From assembly GCA_026389955.1 (NCBI GenBank), contig JAPLGY010000047.1, forward strand, positions 1 to 5,596: a stretch of 5,596 nucleotides of DNA. Direction: 5' to 3'. Position numbers and translations under genes: made by a program. The stretch is from Caldilinea sp. (GTDB lineage Bacteria > Chloroflexota > Anaerolineae > Caldilineales > Caldilineaceae). A model generated the notes under the pieces. The model was given only the letters and a program-made list of their open reading frames with translations. It did no database searches and was not told the origin of the DNA. This document shows positions 1-4,777 of the stretch, piece after piece (the first letter of the stretch is position 1; each line of letters opens with the position of its first letter).

Positions 1-224
1 CGTGAGGGAGGGGGGAACCCCAAAGCACGACCAGCACCCCAGACACGACACGCTCTTTTGGAGCCCCGACCGTGCGGGAGGGGGGAATCGCAAGGCACGA
101 CAAGCACCCTGGACACGACAAGCTCTTTTGGAGCCCCGACCGTAAGGGAGGGGGGAATCCCCAGGCACGACAAGCACCCTGGACACGACACGCTCTTTTG
201 GAGCCCCGACCGTAAGGGAGGGGC
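1..224. repeat. 70-bp tandem repeat, three copies plus partial fourth
   Basis: Units begin at 1, 71 and 141, each exactly 70 bp, and a fourth begins at 211 and loses similarity after about 14 bases. Each unit opens with CGTRAGGGAGGGG, contains several CACGACA-like heptamers, and ends with CTCTTTTGGAGCCCCGAC. Copies 2 and 3 are closest; copy 1 differs at more positions. The array runs off the left edge, so the true copy number is unknown. There are no unique spacers, which excludes a CRISPR array. Since 70 is not a multiple of three, the reading frames through it are not conserved and I see no gene in it. Each unit junction can form the hairpin listed separately. Confidence 0.93.
203..224 (+). 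other. Structured hairpin at the repeat junction (GNRA loop, tandem G·A)
   Basis: The junction between repeat units 3 and 4 folds as a 5-bp stem GCCCC/GGGGC, a symmetrical GA/GA internal element that could form tandem sheared G·A pairs, a 2-bp CC/GG stem and a GTAA tetraloop of the GNRA class. The same fold is available at 133-154 with only the closing pair lost. The loop is GTGC at 63-84, and GTGA in the part-copy at the left edge. The symmetry points to an RNA or single-stranded DNA structure rather than chance GC richness. I see no transcript evidence and do not assign a known RNA family. Confidence 0.5.
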
Positions 225-240
225 GCACAGCCAAGACACG

Positions 241-369
241 TCAGGTTCCCTGACGGTCGCGGTTCACTTGGCGGCTCACGTTGGTGGCCCCGACCAGGGG
301 CTGCTGTCGGATGCCGGGCCTGCGCCCGAACCAGCGGGCCCGCCACCGGCTCAACAGGTTGGTTTGCAT
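241..369 (-). pseudogene. 5' remnant of a membrane-protein gene
   Basis: A 42-codon ORF starts at ATG 369 behind a weak purine-rich AAGAGGG and ends at TGA 241-243. Residues 5-26 (core RWRARWFGRRPGIRQQPLVG) are nearly identical to the N-terminal part of the membrane protein encoded at 4778-5404. After the ...GATN segment the two diverge at once, and the remnant ends after a short unrelated tail with no membrane segment. The terminal codons sit in a perfect 7-bp-stem hairpin (CGTCAGG/CCTGACG, 239-255), and the 70-bp repeats lie just beyond, so the body of the gene appears replaced or deleted. It may still be translated as a short basic peptide, but a broken paralogue is the simplest reading. 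Confidence 0.6.
283..356. repeat. 74-bp dispersed direct repeat, left copy
   Basis: This stretch matches 5330-5403 at 70 of 74 positions in the same orientation, offset 5047 bp. On the minus strand both copies encode the basic N-terminal segment of the membrane protein. It includes the potential hairpin GCCCC-GACCA-GGGGC. The abrupt loss of similarity at both ends suggests duplication followed by rearrangement, or conservation of a functional N-terminal module between paralogues. Confidence 0.85.
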
Positions 370-483
370 ACCCTCTTCTAACAATCACGCTGCCATTGTG
401 CGGTGCGCAGGCCCCCCTGTCAAAGGCAGCGCCCTTCTTGCCGTCCATACCTGTATTATTGCAGAGAGCGTTTGTGCACGACC

Positions 484-582
484 ATGGCCCATTGCAGCTT
501 CATCGACTTTGAAATCACCGTCCATGGCCAGCAGGCCCCCTATCTGGTGCACGCAGGGTTCCGGTGTGTCTGCTCGCTTTGA
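484..582 (+). pseudogene. Chimeric remnant: CHAT-protein-like N-terminus joined to FGE-sulfatase C-terminus
   Basis: ATG 484 opens a 32-residue ORF ending at TGA 580-582. Residues 6-22 read FIDFEITVHGQQAPYLV, resembling the opening beta strands (hhDFplpI...Y.v.V) of CHAT-protease and related conflict proteins of Chloroflexota and cyanobacteria. That resemblance is from memory and is only moderate. From residue 25 the frame continues without a break into GFRCVCSL, the C-terminal tail of FGE-sulfatase proteins, matching the tail of the large gene at 4558-4590. The join looks like an in-frame deletion that removed everything between the start of an effector gene and the end of an FGE gene. No strong Shine-Dalgarno sequence precedes the ATG. 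Between 370 and 483 I see no gene and no convincing promoter. Confidence 0.45.
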
Positions 583-594
583 TCCTGGCCTTCT
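556..594 (+). repeat. 39-bp copy of the FGE gene 3' end
   Basis: This segment matches 4558-4596 at 36 of 39 positions; all three differences are transitions. It begins exactly at the GGG codon that follows the hypervariable codons of the large gene and runs through the stop codon into the 3' flank. Upstream of 556 the two loci are unrelated. Together with the block at 689-770 it shows that this region derives from the 3' end of a second FGE-type gene. Confidence 0.85.
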
Positions 595-688
595 AGAAAA
601 CATGGGGGCTGTGTCCCAAAACGCACTAAGGTGTATCCTGCCTCCTCCAGACAGGCGGTCACCGCGCTTGCCGCCAGGCTGCGCATCA

Positions 689-770
689 GTTCAACCAGGA
701 GGATGCAGGCGGGGCGGCACGTTCAGCAACCGAGTTTCTCCCAGAAACCTCGCTCAAGCCCCGATGGGGC
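689..770. repeat. Diverged copy of the FGE 3'-flank block with hairpins
   Basis: From 689 the sequence GTTCAACCAGGAGG... aligns with 4697 onward (GTTCAGCCAGGAGG...), roughly three quarters identical through the shared AACCGAGTTT at 728-737. The distance from the preceding 39-bp repeat is similar in the two loci (about 95 and 100 bp), so they are colinear. A degenerate inverted repeat lies at 731-752 (CGAGTTTCT/AGAAACCTCG, one bulged base), corresponding to the perfect inverted repeat at 4735-4763. A second small hairpin, GCCCC-GAT-GGGGC, lies at 758-770. The rest of 583-816 shows no gene. Confidence 0.6.
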
Positions 771-816
771 GCGGTGGGTGTGCGCCCCTCCCTTGTAAAA
801 TCCAGGCTCAACGGGA

Positions 817-1551
817 TCAGTTGGACGGCGACAGTTGCCGCAGTTGCTCTTTGAGGATTTGAAACTGCTGCTGCGTGATGCCGGTCGCTTTTGTGATCAG
901 CGTCCACTCCACACCTGCAGACAGGAGGCTGTCGATCGTCTTGATCTCTCCCTTGATCTCTCCTTCCTGTCGCCCCTCCTGCCTGAGTTCTTCTGCGTAG
1001 GTCAGCATCTTTTTTCCAATGTCTACGGTATATTGCTGCATATTCTCAACAAATCCTTGTACCAGCCGCCGTTCCTGGGTCGCGACCAGGTAGACGACAA
1101 AAAACTCCATGTAATTCGTCCCGCCAGTCTGCGCCACCTGTGCCAGCAACTGTGCTGCATCCTGCAGGGCTCTGCCGGTCGATTTCTGAAAAGCGGCCAT
1201 CATCCACAACTGGGCTACCCGCGCTTTCAGCCCCCCCTGCGTCTGCTCTACCGGCAAATCGGACTGGTCGATCAGAAAATGGGCAAAGCGCAGCAAGAAA
1301 TCGTCGCTCTGGTGGCTCTCGTCAAAGAGATCGGCAAATTCGGTCGAATGGTGCCAGCGGCTCTCTCCCTGATAGAAGACGACAGGGAGGATGGGACGCA
1401 GCTCCCCCTGGGCAGGATGCTTCTTGAAAGATTCGTCTCAGATGCGGCACATGTACTTGAGCAGGCGAAAGCGCATCACACCCACTGTACCACGAAAAAA
1501 CTGTTCTGGGAATACACTGCAGGGGGCGAGCAGAAAAGTGGACATGGACAT
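817..1551 (-). pseudogene. Rpn/YhgA-like PD-(D/E)XK nuclease remnant
   Basis: The minus strand from 1551 to the TGA at 817-819 forms one reading frame broken by a single TGA at 1438-1440. Before it comes RFRLLKYMCRI; after it DESFKKHPAQGELRPILPVV and FYQGESRW, then FADLFD, FLIDQSDLP and a C-terminal part with TYAEELRQEGRQEGEIKG and ITKATGITQQQFQILKEQL. This is the layout of the Rpn recombination-promoting nuclease / putative transposase family (COG5464, YhgA-like), whose members usually read RLLKYMxRIW at this point. The stop therefore most simply reflects TGG to TGA. The catalytic N-terminal half with the D...ExK residues is absent or unrecognisable: the roughly 25 residues before RFRLLKYM do not resemble the family, and the frame closes at 1648. 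The 159-residue part downstream of the stop could in principle be translated from an internal start but would lack a nuclease site. Confidence 0.8.
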
Positions 1552-1573
1552 TTCCTGGCAAATTTTCTATAAT
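1545..1573 (+). promoter_or_regulatory. Sigma70-type promoter for the NACHT gene
   Basis: TGGACA (1545-1550, one mismatch to TTGACA) is followed by a 17-bp spacer and a perfect TATAAT (1568-1573). Transcription would begin near 1580, giving an untranslated leader of about 80 nt before ATG 1659. The -35 element lies inside the eroded N-terminus of the divergent Rpn pseudogene, so the promoter may have arisen at, or been brought in by, that rearrangement. Confidence 0.7.
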
Positions 1574-1617
1574 GCTCGCTGTCTCGCCCTAAAAAAGAGT
1601 ATCTACCAGAAATTGCC

Positions 1618-1662
1618 ATGCACCCGATCCTGACAAAACCGTCCCGGTCAAAGTATCGATGA
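1618..1662 (+). CDS. Possible 14-codon leader peptide overlapping the NACHT start
   Basis: ATG 1618 opens MHPILTKPSRSKYR and stops at TGA 1660-1662, which overlaps the NACHT start codon as ATGA. The NACHT start has no recognisable Shine-Dalgarno sequence, so translation coupled to termination of this short ORF would be a reasonable way for ribosomes to reach it. The short ORF itself also lacks a good ribosome-binding site, and an ORF of this size can arise by chance. It lies downstream of the predicted transcription start near 1580. Confidence 0.25.
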   Translation: MHPILTKPSRSKYR

Positions 1663-3302
1663 ACAAAACAGAAGCCTTAACCAAGTTGTGGCAGCTGCTC
1701 ACTGACCTGATCGATGAAAAAGAAAAGATAAAACGGCTGGCCGAGCAGTCCGGCATCCCACCTGCACAGATCAACCCAGACGGCGCAGCAACTGACTACT
1801 GGTGGCGGGTCCTGGTCGAAGCACACATACGCTGCAAGGTAGATAAAATCGTTGCACAGGTCGGTGAGGAAATAGAAGAACGAAAGGGCGACCTTGAAGA
1901 AGCCTATCGTCTCTATGCAGACGCGGCGGGTGACGTTGCTGAAACACCAATCCCCCCCGCCAAAACATCAATCTCTCCCGCCCACACCGAATATTTGCAC
2001 AGTCTCTTCGACCGCTGGGGTGCAGTGCGTCTGGCGGACATTCTCGACAAGCTGGACCGACAAGTGCGCCTGCTCGATGTCTATGTGCCGCTGCCCATTG
2101 ATGCACGGATTCGGATGGAAGGCACCACAAAAAACGACGTAGAGTGGTGGTTTGACCGGGGCGAACAAGAAGCGAATTCTGGCATGACCAGACAAACGAA
2201 GGAGCACGCCGATCTGAAAAACAGGCAGCGTACCTGGCCAGAACTGAGGATCGATGATCCCGCACAGCTCGACCCATTGGTCAGACATCTCTGGGACAAA
2301 AACAAACGACAGCGCGGCGACGAAGACGACGAAATGTCCGTCACCCTCGACGCCGAACATGCTGCCGCACTGCAGCCACGATTGGTGCTTTTGGGCGGAC
2401 CGGGCAGCGGCAAAAGCAGTTTTCTGCGCCATCTGACGCTCTGTCTGGCTGGGGCAATGCTGCACGCCGCTGGTGAAACACCACAAGATCCTGCCGCCGA
2501 CCTGAAGCTCCTGCCCGGCTGGAGCGCCGGTGCGTATACACCGATCTACATCGAACTGCGCGATCTCGTCAAATATTTCCCTGAGCTGCCCGGCCATGGC
2601 AGCAAGGAGCCGGTCACACTGCCCGGGATTGAAGTTTTCTGGACCTATCTCCTCCAGAGAGAAAACTCTAAAGACGTCGTGCCAGAGCTGCGCAGACTGC
2701 TGCGCCAGGGCAGGATCATGGTGCTGCTCGACGGGTTGGATGAAGTCAACCGCGCACACGAGCCAGCGCGAATGCGCCAGATTGTCGCGCTGGTGGCCGC
2801 CCTGCACTCTGCCAAAGCTGCCCGCATCCTGATCGCCAGCCGCCCACATGCCTACAAAAAAGAGGACACCGCGCCGCTGCCCGACTTTGGTGTGGCGCAG
2901 CTCGTTCCGCTCGACCGCAACCGTCAGAAATTGCTGGCAGACGCCCTGCTGCGCCAGCTGCCAGGTGCAGGCAGCACCGCAGCTCTGATGAAGGCCATCG
3001 ACGCTGCCCAGGTCAACGACGACATGCGCGAAACCCCGCTCTTTTTTACGCTGTGGGTTGGCCTGTGGCACGTGAACAGACCCAAACAGCTGCCCGCCAC
3101 CAAAGCTGGGCTCTATCGCGCCGCCGTCGATCTCCTGCTTTCCAGCTGGACACGTCCCAAAAATCCTGACCCGGCGGTCATCGACGCCATCGGTGTCGAT
3201 CCGCTGAAGCTGCGTCCCGTGCTTGAAGCGCTGGCGTGTAAGACCCTGACGCAGCAAAGCGAAGATTTTTGCGCTCAGCGAGCTGCTGGATCTGCTCGAT
3301 GA
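1659..3302 (+). CDS. NACHT NTPase with N-terminal EAD-like domain (5' part of a frameshifted NACHT-FGE gene)
   Basis: The 547-residue frame starts at ATG 1659. Residues 1-85 form a helical domain (LTKLWQLLTDLIDEKEK, then WWRVLVEAHIRCKVDKIV) resembling the effector-associated domains that link conflict sensors to partner effectors; this call is tentative. A linker containing LLDVYVPL leads to a NACHT NTPase: Walker A GGPGSGKSS at 246-254 (K252), Walker B LLDGLDEV at 356-363 (D358, D361, E362) and a sensor-like ASRPHAY with R395. These motifs predict NTP-dependent oligomerisation in the cytoplasm, as in STAND-type immune and programmed-death proteins. After residue 537 the frame is lost: the last ten residues before TGA 3300-3302 are out of frame, and removing one T from the run 3266-3270 restores continuity (DFALSELLDLLDEA) into the frame ending at 4590. 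The intact product would be 976 residues. A strong promoter lies at 1545-1573. The long minus-strand open frame opposite this gene is a shadow. Confidence 0.88.
   Translation: MNKTEALTKLWQLLTDLIDEKEKIKRLAEQSGIPPAQINPDGAATDYWWRVLVEAHIRCKVDKIVAQVGEEIEERKGDLEEAYRLYADAAGDVAETPIPPAKTSISPAHTEYLHSLFDRWGAVRLADILDKLDRQVRLLDVYVPLPIDARIRMEGTTKNDVEWWFDRGEQEANSGMTRQTKEHADLKNRQRTWPELRIDDPAQLDPLVRHLWDKNKRQRGDEDDEMSVTLDAEHAAALQPRLVLLGGPGSGKSSFLRHLTLCLAGAMLHAAGETPQDPAADLKLLPGWSAGAYTPIYIELRDLVKYFPELPGHGSKEPVTLPGIEVFWTYLLQRENSKDVVPELRRLLRQGRIMVLLDGLDEVNRAHEPARMRQIVALVAALHSAKAARILIASRPHAYKKEDTAPLPDFGVAQLVPLDRNRQKLLADALLRQLPGAGSTAALMKAIDAAQVNDDMRETPLFFTLWVGLWHVNRPKQLPATKAGLYRAAVDLLLSSWTRPKNPDPAVIDAIGVDPLKLRPVLEALACKTLTQQSEDFCAQRAAGSAR
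3266..3270 (+). other. Frameshift site: one extra T in a T5 run
   Basis: Upstream the coding frame is GAA GAT TTT; downstream the protein-like frame continues GCG CTC AGC GAG CTG, displaced by +1. Deleting one of the five T residues joins the frames with no loss of domain continuity. It is not a canonical -1 slippery heptamer, because the required shift is +1. Possible explanations are a homopolymer sequencing error, a recent inactivating mutation, or reversible slippage; the first seems most likely because both sides otherwise look under coding constraint. Confidence 0.85.
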
Positions 3303-3339
3303 AGCCAAAGACAACCCAGCTGGAGGCTTTCCCCAAGAA

Positions 3340-4590
3340 ATGTTTATCGATCGAGTGGACGACTATCTTGAACGGCATGCTGGCATCCTGGTTGCTCCGC
3401 GCAAGCGCCATTATCGCTTCATCCACCGTTCCTTTCAAGAGCATCTGGCTGCATGTGAACTGATTCACCACACGTCACCCCCAAGCCACCCGCTGGAGAT
3501 CTCACCTGACAACCTGTTTCCTGATGGACTGCTTGCAAAGCTGCAGCAAGACAGCAGCAACTGGCGCAACGTGGCGCGTCTGGCGATAAGCGAGCTGGTT
3601 GTCGCCAGACGCTTTGCCGATCTGCAGAATCTGCTGGAAGCAATGAGCGAGCCGTATGCAGAAGATGGGTGCAGCTGGCCAGCAGTGGCACTGCTGGCGC
3701 TGGAGATGGTCAACGATCCAGAGATGCCAGAGCTGCCAAAAAGGTGTGCACAAGTGCTGCGTCGTGCAGCGCTCCGAGCGCTGCACGACGTCACCTCCTT
3801 TCCTGTCCCAATGGAGCGGGCAATCGCCGGCAACGCCCTGAGCCGCCTCGGCGACCCACGGCCTGGTGTAGGCATCAATGACCGTGGCCTGCCCGACATT
3901 CTCTGGATGAAAGTGTCTGCCGGCGAATTCCCCATGGGCAGCGATCAGGCTGAGGATGAACAGCCAATCCACACGGTCTATCTGGACGCGTTTGAAATCG
4001 CCAAATATCCAGTCACCAACAGCCAGTACGCCTGCTTTGTGGCTGCGACCGGCCGAAGACCGCCGCGACACTGGGGTGGCACCATACCGCCAGACGGACT
4101 GCGCACCCACCCGGTCGTCGACGTCAGCTGGGAAGATGCAGCTGCCTTCTGTGCGTGGCTGGGCAAGCAGGACAATGCAACAATACGCCTGCCAACAGAA
4201 GCGGAGTGGGAAAAGGCTGCGCGCGGGACAGACGGACGGGAGTATCCGTGGAAGGGACCTTTTGACAAAACGCTGTGCAACATGCGTGACACTGGAATCG
4301 GAGGCACATCTCCGGTGGGGATCTTCCCTGCGGGAGAGTCACCGTATAAAGTGGCGGAGATGGCCGGGAATGTGGAGGAGTGGGTGAACGACCGGTACGA
4401 CGAGAAATACTACAGTGTATCACCCGACAGCAACCCGCAGGGGCCAGCGACGGGCACGACCCGTGTGCTGCGGGGCGGGTCGTGGAACGACTATGACTTC
4501 GTCGTGCACTCCGCCAACCGGTACGGCTACCTCCCCGACAACTGGCCCTACTTCGGCGGGTTCCGGTGTGTCCGCTCGCTTCGATCCTGA
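3340..4590 (+). CDS. C-terminal NACHT helical region and FGE-sulfatase domain (3' part of the frameshifted gene)
   Basis: This frame carries the rest of the NACHT protein (numbered on the 976-residue repaired product). Residues 587-598 hold the FxHxSFQExLAA motif found at the end of many NACHT modules. Residues 601-745 are a helical linker ending in AGNALSRLGDPRPGVG. Residues 746-976 are an FGE-sulfatase (formylglycine-generating-enzyme fold, C-type-lectin-like) domain with FPMGS at 757-761, RLPTEAEWEKAARG at 843-856, EMAGNVEEW at 900-908, RVLRGGSW at 935-942 and the GFRCV tail at 967-971. The two cysteines of true sulfatase-activating enzymes are not present in the segment after RGGS, so a binding rather than catalytic role is expected. 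ATG 3340 is the first start after the break and has GGAGG 13 nt upstream, so separate translation is possible, but it lies inside the fold and the natural product is probably the fusion. Confidence 0.87.
   Translation: MFIDRVDDYLERHAGILVAPRKRHYRFIHRSFQEHLAACELIHHTSPPSHPLEISPDNLFPDGLLAKLQQDSSNWRNVARLAISELVVARRFADLQNLLEAMSEPYAEDGCSWPAVALLALEMVNDPEMPELPKRCAQVLRRAALRALHDVTSFPVPMERAIAGNALSRLGDPRPGVGINDRGLPDILWMKVSAGEFPMGSDQAEDEQPIHTVYLDAFEIAKYPVTNSQYACFVAATGRRPPRHWGGTIPPDGLRTHPVVDVSWEDAAAFCAWLGKQDNATIRLPTEAEWEKAARGTDGREYPWKGPFDKTLCNMRDTGIGGTSPVGIFPAGESPYKVAEMAGNVEEWVNDRYDEKYYSVSPDSNPQGPATGTTRVLRGGSWNDYDFVVHSANRYGYLPDNWPYFGGFRCVRSLRS
4486..4557 (+). other. Candidate DGR-type variable region in the FGE C-terminus
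   Basis: Residues 943-966 of the repaired protein follow the invariant RVLRGGSW and precede the invariant GFRCV. Of their 24 codons, 21 end in a pyrimidine (20 C, one T); the exceptions are GTG, CGG and TGG. Residues N943, D944, Y945, D946, F947, V948, Y955, G956, Y957, L958, Y964, F965 and G966 all have codons compatible with AAC or AAT in a template whose adenines were changed. Related FGE tails usually have runs of asparagine here. In known diversity-generating retroelements this is the ligand-binding face of the C-type-lectin fold and the target of adenine-directed mutagenesis. No reverse transcriptase or template repeat is visible in the window, so this remains a candidate. Confidence 0.5.
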
Positions 4591-4596
4591 CCTTCT
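4558..4596 (+). repeat. 39-bp FGE 3'-end repeat, right copy
   Basis: Partner of 556-594 (36 of 39 identical). It encodes the GFRCVRSL tail and extends past the stop codon at 4588-4590. If the preceding codons are a DGR variable region, this invariant stretch is where the initiation-of-mutagenic-homology sequence would lie. Confidence 0.85.
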
Positions 4597-4621
4597 GGTT
4601 TCTGGCCTTCTGGGTTTCTGG
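4591..4621. repeat. Two-copy mini tandem repeat after the stop codon
   Basis: CCTTCTGGTTTCTGG at 4591-4605 is followed directly by CCTTCTGGGTTTCTGG at 4606-4621, differing by one inserted G. It starts immediately after the stop of the FGE frame. The left locus has only CCTTCT at the equivalent place (589-594). It is probably replication-slippage product; no function is apparent. Confidence 0.8.
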
Positions 4622-4636
4622 AAAGCGGGGGGGGAC

Positions 4637-4685
4637 GGGGGGCGGCCAGCCCCCCTCTTCCCCGGCGAAGCCGGTCAATATTTTT
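4637..4685 (+). terminator. GC-rich double hairpin with T-rich tail
   Basis: Two perfect hairpins follow the FGE gene: GGGGGGC/GCCCCCC with a 5-nt loop (4637-4655) and CCGGC/GCCGG with a GAA loop (4662-4674). After the second comes TCAATATTTTT (4675-4685), giving a plausible though imperfect intrinsic terminator for the plus-strand gene. A G8 run at 4627-4634 lies just upstream. GC-rich hairpins shortly after a variable region also occur at DGR targets, usually closer than the roughly 45 bp seen here. Confidence 0.55.
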
Positions 4686-4734
4686 GTGTTTGACTGGTTC
4701 AGCCAGGAGGGTGTGGGCGGAGGCGGGCTGTTCC

Positions 4735-4763
4735 GAAACCGAGTTTTGAAAAAACTCGGTTTC
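4735..4763. repeat. Perfect 13-bp inverted repeat between convergent genes
   Basis: GAAACCGAGTTTT and its exact reverse complement are separated by GAA. The element lies between the stop of the plus-strand FGE gene and the stop of the minus-strand membrane gene, where a bidirectional terminator would be useful, but neither side has a T-run beyond the stem. It terminates a block (4697-4763) that recurs in diverged form at 689-752, so it behaves like part of a repeated 3'-flank element. Confidence 0.75.
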
Positions 4764-4777
4764 CCGGCCCCTTCCCT

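Noticed and set aside
1..224. CRISPR array
   Set aside because: Repeats of 70 bp abut directly without unique spacers, and no cas gene is visible.
58..381. Plus-strand open frame through the 70-bp repeats
   Set aside because: The repeat period is not a multiple of three, the translation shows no conserved unit, and it runs antisense to the membrane-gene remnant.
556..594. Left copy as the DGR template repeat
   Set aside because: A template should include the variable stretch with many adenines upstream of the invariant tail; sequence before 556 is unrelated to 4486-4557.
603..625. GGGGGCTGTGTCCCAAAACG as an insertion-sequence end
   Set aside because: It resembles some IS termini, but no inverted partner, target duplication or transposase remnant was found in the window.
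835..1572. Plus-strand open frame of 245 codons over the Rpn region
   Set aside because: The minus strand shows the Rpn-family motifs in order; the plus frame is their reverse shadow.
3264..3275. Programmed -1 ribosomal frameshift
   Set aside because: The frames require a +1 change, the run is only five T residues, and there is no evident stimulatory element; a read error or mutation is simpler.
1968..3314. Minus-strand open frame of 448 codons opposite the NACHT gene
   Set aside because: The plus strand here encodes clear Walker A, Walker B and sensor motifs; the antisense translation is low-complexity and rich in Ser, Gln and Cys with no recognisable domain. High GC content explains the open frame.
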